Shown one piece after another: positions 1 through 7,429 of a stretch of DNA of 64,000 nucleotides (the stretch's first letter is position 1; each line of letters begins with the position of its first letter). Both the position numbers and the translations under genes were made by a program. The notes below the pieces were generated by a model. The model ran no database searches. It worked only from the letters and a program-made list of their open reading frames with translations, and was not told where the DNA came from. This stretch comes from Candidatus Nitrospira kreftii. Lineage in GTDB: Bacteria; Nitrospirota; Nitrospiria; Nitrospirales; Nitrospiraceae. The DNA lies in contig CP047423.1 of the NCBI GenBank assembly GCA_014058405.1, positions 2,898,501-2,962,500 of the forward strand. Reading direction: 5' to 3'.

Positions 1-332
1 CATTTGCGCCGCGCTTCCCGTTTGAAATGTGGATTCTTCCCAAGCGCCATGCCGCCTACTTCGAGGACAGCCAAAAGTCGCAATTTGAGTTCCTCGCTCC
101 CATCCTTTCGGAATCACTCCGTCGCATGGACAAGGTATTGGCCCACCCTCCCTATAACTTCATCCTCCATAGTTCGCCCCTTCATGAAAAGACCGGCGAG
201 TACTATCACTGGCACCTCGAGATCATCCCCAAGCTCACCCAAGTCGCGGGCTTCGAGTGGGGGACAGGCTTCTATATCAATCCGGTATCACCCGAAGAAG
301 CCGCGAAGTTCCTTCGCGAGGTGGAGCTCTAG
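1..332 (+). CDS. galT: Galactose-1-phosphate uridylyltransferase family protein, C-terminal part (cut by left edge)
   Basis: The reading frame is open from base 3 to a TAG at 330-332, so only the last ~110 residues are present. It has the GalT C-terminal signature: a W-I-L-P-K-R-H motif near the start, then NFILHSSP and a YYHWHLEIIPKL block, matching the GalT C-terminal domain. The full gene at 57831-58856 carries the same blocks (WIMPKRH, NYIIHSAP, YYLWHIQILPRL), so the window holds two GalT paralogues. The family moves UMP between hexose-1-phosphate and UDP-hexose in the cytoplasm; here it may act as a more general nucleotide-sugar transferase, which is inference. The next gene (cca) begins at the base after the stop, so the two are probably translated together. 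Confidence 0.88.
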   Translation, partial: FAPRFPFEMWILPKRHAAYFEDSQKSQFEFLAPILSESLRRMDKVLAHPPYNFILHSSPLHEKTGEYYHWHLEIIPKLTQVAGFEWGTGFYINPVSPEEAAKFLREVEL

Positions 333-1718
333 ATGCCGGTCCGCTTTCGCATCGAAGACGCCTTACTTGCAGGCACACTTCGCAAGATCGAGCAGCTGGT
401 TCGCCGCAATGGCGGAAGAACCTGGCTGGTCGGCGGCTGTATCCGCGACTTGGTGCTCGGTCGACAGCCGCGCGATCTGGACCTCGAAGTCGCGGGTCTT
501 CTACCAGGACAACTCCACGCTCAACTGTCTGAACAGTTCTCCGTCCAATTCGTCGGGAAGGTCTTCGCGGTATTCAAGCTGCAAGGTCTGCCCATCGACA
601 TTTCCATCCCCTCTTGCATCCGTAGCGATCATGCCGCCTCGATCCCTGGTCTGATCCGACAGGCGGATCCGAGCATGTCGATCGACGAAGCCCTCGCCCG
701 ACGAGACTTCACCATCAATGCCATGGCCTGGGATCCGGACACGAGAGAGCTTCGCGACCCCTTCAATGGGCGTGATGACCTTACCGCGCGCATCTTGCGG
801 CATGTGTCGCCACAGTTTGCCGAAGATCCGCTGCGTGTCCTGCGCGGGATGCAGCTGTCCGCCCGCTTTGAATTAACCGCCGCGCCGGAAACCGTGGCGC
901 TGTGCCAAACCCTCTCACAGGAAAGTCGACCTCGTGAACGTCTTTGGGAGGAATGGAAAAAACTTCTTCTCCAAGGCTGCAAGCCGTCTATGGGGTTACG
1001 CTTCTTGCGCGACTGCGGCTGGCTTCGCTTCTATCCGGAGCTCGCAGCCCTTCAGGGTTGTCCACAAGATTCCGTTTGGCACCCGGAAGGCGATGTCTGG
1101 ATCCACACCCTGCACTGTTTGGACTGGTTCGCGACTGAGCGAACCAGTCATGATCAAGACGATTTGATCGTCGGATTGGGTGTGCTCTGTCATGACTTCG
1201 GCAAACCAGCCACCACGAAAGAGGATGATGGGCGCATCATCTCACGCGGGCATGAATCCGCAGGCGAGGACCCGACGAGATGCTTTCTGGAGCGACTGAC
1301 CAACCAGCAAGATATCATGGACGAGGTGATGCCCTTAGTCCTGTGCCATCTTCGCCCCCGCGCACTCTATGATGCAAAAGCGTCGGACAGCGCCGTCCGT
1401 CGGCTCGCAAGACAGGTCCAACGGCTCGATCGTTTGGTACGCGTGGCAAGGGCCGACCATGCAGGCCGTCCACCAAAGCCCTTTGATGGATTCCCGGCCG
1501 GCGAGTGGTTACTGAACCGCGCGAGGCAGCTGGAGGTTGAGCATCGGGCACCCGTTCCAATTCTCATGGGACGGCACTTAGTGGAATTGGGGGTTCAGCC
1601 TGGTCCTGAGATGGGTCGACTGCTTGATGAGTGCTATGAGGCCCAACTTGATGGAGAGTTTACGACGGTGCAGGAAGGCCTTCTTTACGCAAAAAGCAAG
1701 CTTTCCGCGCTCTGCTAA
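333..1718 (+). CDS. cca: CCA tRNA nucleotidyltransferase / poly(A) polymerase family with HD domain
   Basis: A 461-residue class II nucleotidyltransferase. Residues 33-52 hold the head-domain signature VGGCIRDL...RQPRDLDLE, in which D48 and D50 are the metal-binding pair. RRDFTINAMAWDP (about 123-135) is the next conserved motif and selects nucleotides. RHVSPQFAEDPLRVLR (about 156-171) is the neck region. An HD phosphohydrolase-type domain follows, with H258/H261 and C-H-D-F-G at 286-290. The enzyme adds or repairs the 3' CCA of tRNAs in the cytoplasm. The length suits the bacterial HD-containing form. The ATG follows the galT stop with no gap, suggesting translational coupling rather than a functional link. 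Poly(A) polymerase or A-adding specificity cannot be excluded from sequence alone. Confidence 0.9.
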   Translation: MPVRFRIEDALLAGTLRKIEQLVRRNGGRTWLVGGCIRDLVLGRQPRDLDLEVAGLLPGQLHAQLSEQFSVQFVGKVFAVFKLQGLPIDISIPSCIRSDHAASIPGLIRQADPSMSIDEALARRDFTINAMAWDPDTRELRDPFNGRDDLTARILRHVSPQFAEDPLRVLRGMQLSARFELTAAPETVALCQTLSQESRPRERLWEEWKKLLLQGCKPSMGLRFLRDCGWLRFYPELAALQGCPQDSVWHPEGDVWIHTLHCLDWFATERTSHDQDDLIVGLGVLCHDFGKPATTKEDDGRIISRGHESAGEDPTRCFLERLTNQQDIMDEVMPLVLCHLRPRALYDAKASDSAVRRLARQVQRLDRLVRVARADHAGRPPKPFDGFPAGEWLLNRARQLEVEHRAPVPILMGRHLVELGVQPGPEMGRLLDECYEAQLDGEFTTVQEGLLYAKSKLSALC

Positions 1719-1804
1719 CCGGCTCGCTGCTCTCGAAGCGTGAATTTCTCCCTCTCTCCAATCACTACTTGCCCTTAGATCTGCGGGTCGCTTATTATCC
1801 TCCC

Positions 1805-1999
1805 ATGCATGTGCAACTCAATCATCCTGTGCGCTCGATCGAAGTCAAAGGGCCGAAACGCGTCAAAGATCTACTCCGGGAATTAAATCTCGTCGTCGAA
1901 GCGCACTTGGTCATTCGTGGGGACGACTTGGTGACGGAAGATGAGATGCTGTCCGACCAGGATCAAGTCGAAATCAGGCCGGTCATCTCCGGCGGATAA
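1805..1999 (+). CDS. MoaD/ThiS-type sulfur carrier protein
   Basis: A 64-residue ubiquitin-fold protein ending in Gly-Gly (VISGG), the hallmark of sulfur carriers that are adenylated and thiocarboxylated at their C terminus. The fold pattern is visible: a beta strand at the start (MHVQLNHP), a RVKDLLRELNL helix, HLVIRGDDLV, then a DQDQVEIRPV strand before the GG. Such proteins serve thiamin, molybdopterin, cysteine or tRNA 2-thiolation pathways. The partner enzyme is not in the window, so the pathway is unknown. I chose the ATG at 1805 because family members start at this strand; a TTG at 1769 would add 12 residues without homology. No strong ribosome-binding site precedes either start. Confidence 0.8.
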   Translation: MHVQLNHPVRSIEVKGPKRVKDLLRELNLVVEAHLVIRGDDLVTEDEMLSDQDQVEIRPVISGG

Positions 2000-2006
2000 T
2001 CCGGGA

Positions 2007-2813
2007 TTACCGAATCGACATCACCAGCGTGCTATTCTCAACGCGAATGGCCTCAACCTGAGGAGGCAGCTGAAACTTGTCGCGATTCTGTGGGGACTGG
2101 AATAATCGCTGTACGACAAGCTTTAGTGTCGCGGACGGAATTGGAAGTGAGCCCAGCCTCCCGGCGGTAGGGATCAATCGGACATAACCCCCTCGGGTTT
2201 CAATCGTTCCATCAAGTTGCAACGAAATTTCCTTCCCGTAAAGCACAAAGAGTGAATAGGCTCTAAGTTGATTCCCCATAAGATGCATACGCACGTCCTT
2301 CAGTGCAGACTGCACCTCCTGCACCGTCGGCTCATGCCCGGCCGGGAATGGGATGCCGGCCTGCTGGGCTTGATGCGCAGAAGCGATGGCCAAATTCTCT
2401 CGCATCCACTGATTGAGCTCTGATTCGTCGAGCGACAAGGTATGGGGCATGCCGGTCTGCATCGCCATGCGGAAGTGATCCATTTTGTCTGTCAGTCGTT
2501 GTGTGGCTTGGGGGTCGGTCCGTATCGGCACTGGTGGGGTTTGGTGAAGGATCAAGAGCAGTATACCCACGGTGGTCGTGAGCGAGAGCCACGGCAGAAC
2601 TCGGAGCAGCCTGGCCAGCAATCCGGAAGTTTTGGGATGAGACTTGTCAAGCACGGGATCGCTCACTGTCTCAGGAGCAGATTTCGTGGGCGGTTTGAAC
2701 TTCGCAAAGATAATCCCGCAACGATGGCACTCCAGTCCCTCTTCCTGCTCAAATCCGCACTTCGGGCACGCCACAATTAGTTCGCGACGGGCGAAGGAAT
2801 CCTGGATTCGCAT
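2007..2813 (-). CDS. Zinc-ribbon, single-pass membrane protein of unknown function
   Basis: About 268 residues. The N terminus carries a CPKCGFEQ...CHRCGIIFAKF zinc ribbon (two CxxC pairs), a type common at the start of bacterial membrane proteins. A hydrophilic linker leads to one transmembrane helix (WLSLTTTVGILLLILH, about residues 93-110). The rest (~155 residues) has no motif I know and would be periplasmic; it contains a DESELNQWMREN segment and a beta-rich C terminus. The start could be ATG 2813, GTG 2822 or a GTG just before the first CPKCG; none has a clear ribosome-binding site. It ends seven bases from the convergent sulfur-carrier gene. I cannot name a function. Confidence 0.7.
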   Translation of the reverse strand: MRIQDSFARRELIVACPKCGFEQEEGLECHRCGIIFAKFKPPTKSAPETVSDPVLDKSHPKTSGLLARLLRVLPWLSLTTTVGILLLILHQTPPVPIRTDPQATQRLTDKMDHFRMAMQTGMPHTLSLDESELNQWMRENLAIASAHQAQQAGIPFPAGHEPTVQEVQSALKDVRMHLMGNQLRAYSLFVLYGKEISLQLDGTIETRGGYVRLIPTAGRLGSLPIPSATLKLVVQRLFQSPQNRDKFQLPPQVEAIRVENSTLVMSIR

Positions 2814-3035
2814 AGCGATCACTTTAGGCTAGAAGGGTTTGCCGCGCAAAGAATTCCAAGAAAAGGCCCGGCCAATCCGCAAGAAGAGTGATCGAGCAAG
2901 TAGCACCCAGTAGAATCGTTCTGCCCGCTTAATCGAAGCGTCCCGTGGGGAAAATCCTTCGCGCTTTCATGAGACATACTTTGTCACCTACTGATTACCA
3001 AGACTCTGTTTTTCATCTTGCAATTGGAACGGGCA

Positions 3036-3050
3036 TGGCACTACTCTTGC
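3036..3050 (+). promoter_or_regulatory. Candidate sigma-54 (-24/-12) promoter
   Basis: TGGCAC at 3036-3041, five bases, then TTGC at 3047-3050. This matches the sigma-54 consensus TGGCAC-N5-TTGC exactly, including the GG and GC pairs separated by ten bases. Initiation would fall near 3062, about 58 bases before the ATG of the KKGGH gene. The stretch 2814-3119 holds no gene. Confidence 0.6.
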
Positions 3051-3066
3051 CGCATGCACTCACCAC

Positions 3067-3084
3067 GTGCCAAATGAATGGCAC
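3067..3084 (+). promoter_or_regulatory. Perfect inverted repeat in the leader of the KKGGH gene
   Basis: GTGCCA at 3067-3072 and TGGCAC at 3079-3084 are exact inverted copies around a six-base loop, followed by an A/T-rich run. It lies between the predicted start of transcription and the ribosome-binding site, so it could be an operator or an mRNA stem-loop. Its right arm repeats the TGGCAC of the promoter above. Confidence 0.4.
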
Positions 3085-3119
3085 ATATTTTTATAAATTT
3101 CTTACAGGGAGTTTTCATA

Positions 3120-3356
3120 ATGAAGCGTTTGTTGATGGCAGTGGCAATCGCAATAACTTTTAACGCCCCAGCCTTCGCCGGTGAAGAGAAAAAGGAAGAC
3201 AAGAAGGGCGGACATGTCCTGTACAGCGATGACAAGAAGGAAGAGAAGAAGGGCGGTCACGCAACCTATAGCGACGACAAGAAAGAGGAGAAGAAGGGTG
3301 GCCATGCCGATACCTTCGGCGATGACAAGAAAGACGACCATAAGGGCGGCCACTAA
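3120..3356 (+). CDS. Small exported protein of KKGGH repeats
   Basis: A 78-residue protein. Residues 1-20 are a signal peptide (MKRL, hydrophobic core, cleavage after AFA). The mature part is four tandem units, each Asp/Glu/Lys-rich and ending in KKGGH or HKGGH, with the GGH motifs ending at residues 32, 47, 62 and 78 (spacing 15, 15, 16). The units are nearly identical in DNA too, so they arose by recent duplication. The mature chain is very charged, lacks Cys and ends in His, which would suit metal binding or an unfolded periplasmic role; this is inference and I know no named family. The ATG at 3120 has an AGGGAG ribosome-binding site and follows a sigma-54-type promoter. A strong terminator lies just downstream, so it is a one-gene unit. 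Confidence 0.8.
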   Translation: MKRLLMAVAIAITFNAPAFAGEEKKEDKKGGHVLYSDDKKEEKKGGHATYSDDKKEEKKGGHADTFGDDKKDDHKGGH

Positions 3357-3386
3357 TCCTAATCGTCGCTCTCGAATCTGATAGTC

Positions 3387-3419
3387 GTGGGGGCTTTCTA
3401 CCTTTATAGAAAGCCCCAC
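3387..3419 (+). terminator. Rho-independent terminator of the KKGGH gene
   Basis: Long stem-loop with GGGGCTTTCTA pairing to TAGAAAGCCCC around a CCTTTA loop, extended by GTG/CAC with one bulged G. The tail is only moderately T-rich (ACTTCATTTTCACTT). It lies 30 bases after the stop. Confidence 0.75.
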
Positions 3420-3475
3420 TTCATTTTCACTTCATTCCCAAGTCTACGAACAACCGACAAACAGGGGTTCCTCAC

Positions 3476-3505
3476 TTGACCCCCTCTCTCTGAGAACTGT
3501 ATAAC
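3476..3505 (+). promoter_or_regulatory. Sigma-70-type promoter for tRNA-Arg
   Basis: TTGACC at 3476-3481 and TATAAC at 3500-3505 with an 18-base spacer, close to consensus. Predicted initiation near 3512 gives a ~100-base leader before the tRNA at 3610. Confidence 0.55.
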
Positions 3506-3609
3506 AACTGCTTCCGGTCAGTGCTGAGAGGCAGTGTGGGCCTGAGCCGATCACCAAGTTCATCCTCCGGCTCGGAACCAGCACTCAAATCTCAGTCCTT
3601 CTTCAGTAT

Positions 3610-3685
3610 GCGCCCGTAGCTCAATGGATAGAGCATCTGACTACGGATCAGAAGGTTACAGGTTCAAGTCCTGTCGGGCGCACCA
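3610..3685 (+). tRNA. tRNA-Arg (anticodon ACG)
   Basis: A complete cloverleaf of 76 bases. The acceptor stem GCGCCCG (3610-3616) pairs with CGGGCGC (3675-3681). The anticodon stem TCTGA/TCAGA encloses the loop CTACGGA, giving anticodon ACG, which reads CGU and, after A-to-I editing, CGC and CGA. The T arm is ACAGG-TTCAAGT-CCTGT. The CCA is encoded (3683-3685). The last 19 bases are duplicated at 3805-3823. Confidence 0.97.
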
Positions 3686-3823
3686 AATCAAGCTCGCTCG
3701 TACCGCCGCCTTTTCATGGCCCTCTCGAATTGACGGCGGCGGATAAATACCTCCAGTGATTTGTTTCCCCTTCCCTCGCTAACGGCTCTGGGCCTATCCG
3801 ATTCAGTCCTGTCGGGCGCACCA
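3667..3823 (+). repeat. 19-bp direct repeat of the tRNA-Arg 3' end (att-like)
   Basis: The bases at 3667-3685 (end of the T arm, acceptor strand and CCA of tRNA-Arg) recur exactly at 3805-3823. Integrases that insert in tRNA genes leave such duplicates. Only 119 bases separate the copies and they hold no gene, so any element once bounded by them is lost, or the second copy marks the edge of the accessory strip that follows. Its origin is inference; the repeat itself is visible. Confidence 0.6.
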
Positions 3824-3889
3824 CAGAATCAATAACTTGTATCGTGTCGTACTTTGATCATTTTTCAATGGTTATAGTTGAAGACACCG

Positions 3890-4165
3890 CGTGGTGGCGA
3901 ACCCAAGGAGTGAGGCGAGAAAGAGAACGGGACGCAATCATGGAACCACCGTCAAGGCACTGGTGGCTGTTGCAGGTGACAAGACGCCGGACTAATTGAC
4001 TGAGCAATTCAGTGCCCATCCCACTCGGATTACCGAATGGAAGCAGCAATTGCTGGGCCGGGCTGCCGACGTGCTTGGCGGGTGAACGCCATCATCGGAC
4101 AGCCTAGATCTGAAGACCCTGCACGCGAAGATTGGGCAACTGAGCTGGAGAATGATTTTATAGAT
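3890..4165 (+). pseudogene. Remnant of an IS3-type orfA transposase
   Basis: No open frame survives, but one frame (in phase with base 3933) reads RNHGTTVKALVAVAGDKT, stop, LTEQFSAHPTRITEWKQQLL, GRAADVLGG, stop, then LDLKTLHAKIGQLS. This matches the N-terminal helix-turn-helix and leucine-zipper part of IS3-family OrfA proteins, where the corresponding text is of the type RNHDAAFKARVALEA...FGVHPTMIHQWKKALLEGAA. Two in-frame stops and the lack of any orfB afterwards make it a dead fragment. It lies just past the duplicated tRNA end, supporting past mobile-element activity here. Confidence 0.65.
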
Positions 4166-4167
4166 TC

Positions 4168-4187
4168 CCCCGCCTTTACAGGCGGGG
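4168..4187 (+). other. GC-rich hairpin after the IS3 remnant
   Basis: CCCCGCC (4168-4174) and GGCGGGG (4181-4187) pair around TTTACA. The flanking text GGGGACCTCCCGC can form a second pairing. It may be an old transposon end or a terminator; there is no T-run, so I do not call it a terminator. Confidence 0.4.
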
Positions 4188-4320
4188 ACCTCCCGCTGGA
4201 TTAGACTCAATGAAAGTATAGGCTATCGGGCGAAGACATTCGATTTGTGATCATCGGGATATTCAAGCGAGGTATTGAGTTTGTTTAGTAGAGCAATCAT
4301 AAGTGATCTATAATTTCAGC

Positions 4321-5034
4321 ATGAGAATAGTGGTCTTTCGAGTATTGTTGTCAATCTACTTGATGCAACTTGATACCGCTTTCGGCTTTGCGCCCAATCA
4401 ACAAGAGGCTTGCTGCCTTGCCATAGTTCAAAATAGGCCCTCTGAAGGGTCAGATTGCCGTCACTTGAATCTGACGCCTCAAGTTTGTGTTTCTGTCGTG
4501 GCTGGTTTCACTCGTGCGGCACAGCTTCATACCAAAAATTCGCAATCCATCCAGGACCCTGATGCCCAAAAAACGGGTAGAAATGAAAGCGGCGTGTCAC
4601 TCGGCACTCCTATCCCCTCGTCCAAGCCGTCATCGTTCTCAAAAAGCGACACGCGTGTAATTTTCGTTTTTGTTGCGTTGTGTTTTTTGGGAATTGTTCT
4701 CTTTTTCATGCGTAAGCGACTTCCTCCGTTGGGGTCGATATTCGCGGCGATGTTTCGAACAGCCATTGTATTGGTCAACGTGGGCGCATTGGTGTGGATC
4801 GCATCGATGGCTTCACTCAAGATTCTCTGTTCCATTGGTGATCAGTGTCGAACAACTACCGTAATGGTGGTATATTTGTTTCCCTCGGCACTAATCGGGA
4901 TGTTCTCAGGGTTCAGTTATCTGAAGTCAAGCTGGAGAAAACGAGGCGGACCTTGGACCAAGGATTTGGTAATGCTTAGCACCCTTGTCGCGATCATCTG
5001 TATGATCTATCTAATGCAAATGTCGATCCCCTAA
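4321..5034 (+). CDS. Hypothetical membrane protein, probably acquired
   Basis: 237 residues from the ATG at 4321 (an alternative start at 4303 adds six). The N terminus looks like a signal peptide or anchor (MRIVVFRVLLSIYLMQL). A polar, Cys-containing segment follows, then three or four hydrophobic helices in the C-terminal half (about residues 111-130, 145-165, 181-200 and 218-236). I recognise no family. The DNA is visibly richer in A+T than its neighbours (ATT, TTT, AAA and TTG codons are frequent), and it lies directly after the tRNA duplicate and the IS3 remnant. That supports horizontal arrival. Confidence 0.55.
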   Translation: MRIVVFRVLLSIYLMQLDTAFGFAPNQQEACCLAIVQNRPSEGSDCRHLNLTPQVCVSVVAGFTRAAQLHTKNSQSIQDPDAQKTGRNESGVSLGTPIPSSKPSSFSKSDTRVIFVFVALCFLGIVLFFMRKRLPPLGSIFAAMFRTAIVLVNVGALVWIASMASLKILCSIGDQCRTTTVMVVYLFPSALIGMFSGFSYLKSSWRKRGGPWTKDLVMLSTLVAIICMIYLMQMSIP

Positions 5035-5155
5035 TAGAAAAGCTATGGGTCGGACAGAAGTATTATCCCAACACCAGGGTCTGATCGCGCCTACCCACTG
5101 GCAGGCGGCGAGACCTTAGTCCAGACGTCTGACCTTGGCTGCTGTCTTCTGGCAC

Positions 5156-5506
5156 TCATTCGCGCTTTTTGTCCTGCCTCGCTTCGGAAGGTTCCGGTTC
5201 TCGGTTGCTAGCCTCCGGACTGGATTGTGACCCCAATTGATGCGGTCCACGACTGTCATCGGAAAGTGGCTCGGCATGCTCCGGTTCTCTTACCGCCCCC
5301 GTCCCAGACCCGCTGTGTTCGTTTCTGCCTGTCGTGTGTCCGGTCATTCCGCCGCGCTGTGTATACGTGGAACCATCCTCATTCTGAACGGTCCCTGTCC
5401 CGGTAGTGGATCGATGAGGATCGGAGGCCAATACCGCTCCGGCGCTAAGGCTCAAGCCCACCGCAAGCGCCAAGCTCAATAAAGTCTCATGCGATACCCG
5501 TTTCAT
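5156..5506 (-). CDS. Small exported hydrophilic protein of unknown function
   Basis: 116 residues from the ATG at 5506, which has an AAGGAG site seven bases upstream; longer frames from 5665 have no such support. Residues 1-28 form a signal peptide (MKRVSHETLLSLALAVGLSLS... ending AVLAS). The mature part is rich in Gly, Ser, Thr, Glu and Arg (STTGTGTVQNEDGSTYTQRG), lacks hydrophobic segments and is probably disordered in the periplasm. No known domain. Confidence 0.65.
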   Translation of the reverse strand: MKRVSHETLLSLALAVGLSLSAGAVLASDPHRSTTGTGTVQNEDGSTYTQRGGMTGHTTGRNEHSGSGTGAVREPEHAEPLSDDSRGPHQLGSQSSPEASNREPEPSEARQDKKRE

Positions 5507-6156
5507 GTCATTTCTCCTTTTTGTATATTCTTGCGCTGTCTGAATGAACAACATAAGGCAAATGCCCCCGTGTTCGCGCCAGGCAAAAGCCCTTGCATGC
5601 GGGTGATCAATTAAATGACACAATGTCCTGCGTGCGAATGACCCTTGCCTTAACCAATGGCTCACTGCCTGCTGACAGTCGAATCATTCGACCGCGGCGG
5701 AACTTCTTCAGCCATCAAGCGGTGTAATGTGGGCAACTTCCTGTATCCTCGATGCTGGCAAAATGTGCTCACTTACCAATGGGCTTTTCTTCGGCTCGTC
5801 GCAGATAATCGATTGCTCACACAACTTGCCCGGGATTCGCTGCATCGGTCAAAGTTTCTCTAGTACATACAGAAAATAAAGTCAGAGCAACTAGGGGGGA
5901 ACCTAGTTTTCATGCGTAGGGCCTTCGTGGTTTGCTCTGCACATGCCCGGTCACGCCCATAGTGACAGCGCACTGCTTGGTTCGAACCCTGCGCAACGGT
6001 GCTCTCCGGCCTCGGTTTCAGGCTAGCCTATCGTCTATTCTTTTGATAGGTGCTTGGCAATAGAGACCATGGCTGAGTCGATCGACGACTTACGTGGATC
6101 ATCCTGGGATTCTCGACACGATTTCGGGGAGCCTCGCGGATCGATCGGAGAGACAC
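5507..6156. other. Intergenic stretch without a convincing gene
   Basis: Only short frames occur (the longest, 5657-5863 on the plus strand, lacks codon structure and homology). The one visible signal is the paired region at 5883-5939, listed separately. Confidence 0.5.
5883..5939 (+). ncRNA. Possible structured RNA element
   Basis: CAGAGCAA at 5883-5890 and TTGCTCTG at 5932-5939 are perfect inverted copies that would close a 57-base structure. Inside, CTAGG (5891-5895) pairs with CCTAG (5902-5906) around GGGGAA, and a GGGCC-containing arm follows. Nested perfect pairing in a non-coding stretch suggests a small RNA or cis-acting element. It matches no riboswitch I can name, and chance pairing is possible. 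Confidence 0.3.
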
Positions 6157-6303
6157 ATGATGGAATGGACTTTGTTGAATGTGATAGCCGCACTGACAGT
6201 CGTCACAATGTGTGGGTACGTTTTGAGGTGGGCTCGACGGCGACGCTGGTCGGCGCATTCTCGAATCAGACGCCCGATTTTTCGCTTGACGATTCACCAT
6301 TAA
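6157..6303 (+). CDS. Possible small membrane protein
   Basis: 48 codons from ATG 6157, preceded by a GGAGAG site. The peptide has one clear transmembrane helix (LLNVIAALTVVTMCGYVL, residues 6-23) followed by an Arg-rich tail, the typical topology of small anchored proteins. No homology known to me; without expression data it remains a candidate. Confidence 0.35.
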   Translation: MMEWTLLNVIAALTVVTMCGYVLRWARRRRWSAHSRIRRPIFRLTIHH

Positions 6304-6386
6304 GAGGTTGGATTTCAAACGTGTATGATGCGAAGAATTGTTGATATGCCAGGAAGGTGACGAGGCTGGGCGCCAGAAAGGTATCA

Positions 6387-6587
6387 ATGAACACTAGCAA
6401 CGGAAACAAGAGTTCCTTACACAAGCCTGGGCATCAGGAATGCCAGGGTTGTGGTGAAACCGTGGATCTGCAACACCACAGCACCTCAGTAGAAATGCCA
6501 ACAGTTCCATACCCTTCAGACAAGGAGATGCTGGTCTGGCACCATGATTGTTACGAGTCCTTCCTGGAGGAAGGAGAAGAGTATTGA
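6387..6587 (+). CDS. Small hypothetical protein with a possible metal site
   Basis: 66 residues from ATG 6387, with AGAAAGG upstream (an in-frame start at 6357 is less well placed). It contains HQECQGCGE (CxxC) and, 37 residues on, HHDC, a spacing that could hold a zinc or other metal ion. The C terminus is acidic (EEGEEY). Probably cytoplasmic. No family recognised. Confidence 0.45.
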   Translation: MNTSNGNKSSLHKPGHQECQGCGETVDLQHHSTSVEMPTVPYPSDKEMLVWHHDCYESFLEEGEEY

Positions 6588-6721
6588 TCGAGTGGGTCCC
6601 ATCGCCCTTGATAGTAAGAACGGGACCACAACGCAGGACTCGCTCATTGTTGATCGTCCTTGCTCTTTCTGATTCCGGCTATGCGGCCTCTCCGCTTGGG
6701 TCGTTCTCATCAGATCCTGAT

Positions 6722-7429
6722 CTATAGATGCGCCATGTCATCTCGCTCGTCCGTCTCCTTCGCTTTCCGCCACCGCCGTTCCAACGCATCGCGCGCAATG
6801 TTTCGTCCGCCGAGCCCCACGGCAATCGCTAGAGCCAGGATGACACCACCGAATACGATGGAGAATGCCGCCACCACGATTTCCTTGGCGATGCCGAGCT
6901 GCGTCAAGACCATGGCTGCTGTGAAGAGAAAAATGCCCCAGCGCACCATGCCGGCGATGAATCGTGCTTCTTGAATCTGTGCGTTGACCGTCGCAATCAA
7001 CGTTGCTTCCGCCAAGAAGTTCCCGAGCAGAACGCCGACGAGGATCAAGAGCCCGGCCGCGATAACACTTGGCAAGTAGCCCACCAGTTGACCCATCAGG
7101 TCTGCCGTCGTTGGCAGCCCCAACGCATCCACACCCATGAATATGAAGATGACGAAGACGGTCCAGAAAGCCAGGCGACCCACGATCTGAGAGAACGGTT
7201 GCTTGAATCCTGCCTTTGCCAGCGATGCCTGCAATCCCCATCGCTCGCTCAGCACATCGGCGCGTGCCGCTCGCAGCAGATGTTGAAGGACCGCTTTCAT
7301 GGTCAGTCCGACGAGAATCCCAACTGCGATGAAGCTTACCAGAGCCATCAGCTTAGGAAAAAAGAGCGCCATCCGCATCATCATGTCGCGAAACGCTTCC
7401 ACTATCGCGTCGCCCCATACATTACTCAT
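6722..7429 (-). CDS. MS-channel-like membrane protein (CmpX/TM-helix family), copy 1
   Basis: 235 residues with about five hydrophobic helices (roughly 21-45, 83-104, 115-145, 155-180 and 185-210) and a basic, soluble C-terminal tail. The repeated glycine-rich helices (LPSVIAAGLLILVGVLLGN, FGGVILALAIAVGLGGRNIA) are typical of the 'conserved TM helix' family related to mechanosensitive channels; a canonical MscS beta domain is absent. It is the last gene of the glycogen/trehalose series. Its start lies eight bases inside the preceding glycosyltransferase, so the two are translationally coupled. A paralogue at 45962-46672 sits beside a paralogous glycosyltransferase. A role in solute release or osmotic sensing is inference from family and context. 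Confidence 0.8.
   Translation of the reverse strand: MSNVWGDAIVEAFRDMMMRMALFFPKLMALVSFIAVGILVGLTMKAVLQHLLRAARADVLSERWGLQASLAKAGFKQPFSQIVGRLAFWTVFVIFIFMGVDALGLPTTADLMGQLVGYLPSVIAAGLLILVGVLLGNFLAEATLIATVNAQIQEARFIAGMVRWGIFLFTAAMVLTQLGIAKEIVVAAFSIVFGGVILALAIAVGLGGRNIARDALERRWRKAKETDERDDMAHL

Noticed and set aside
3686-3804. Possible mini-element between the two tRNA-end copies
   Set aside because: 119 bases with no frame, inverted ends or integrase trace; only the direct repeat is reported.
5979-5990. GGTTCGAACCC, resembling a tRNA T arm
   Set aside because: No matching acceptor, D or anticodon arm can be formed around it.
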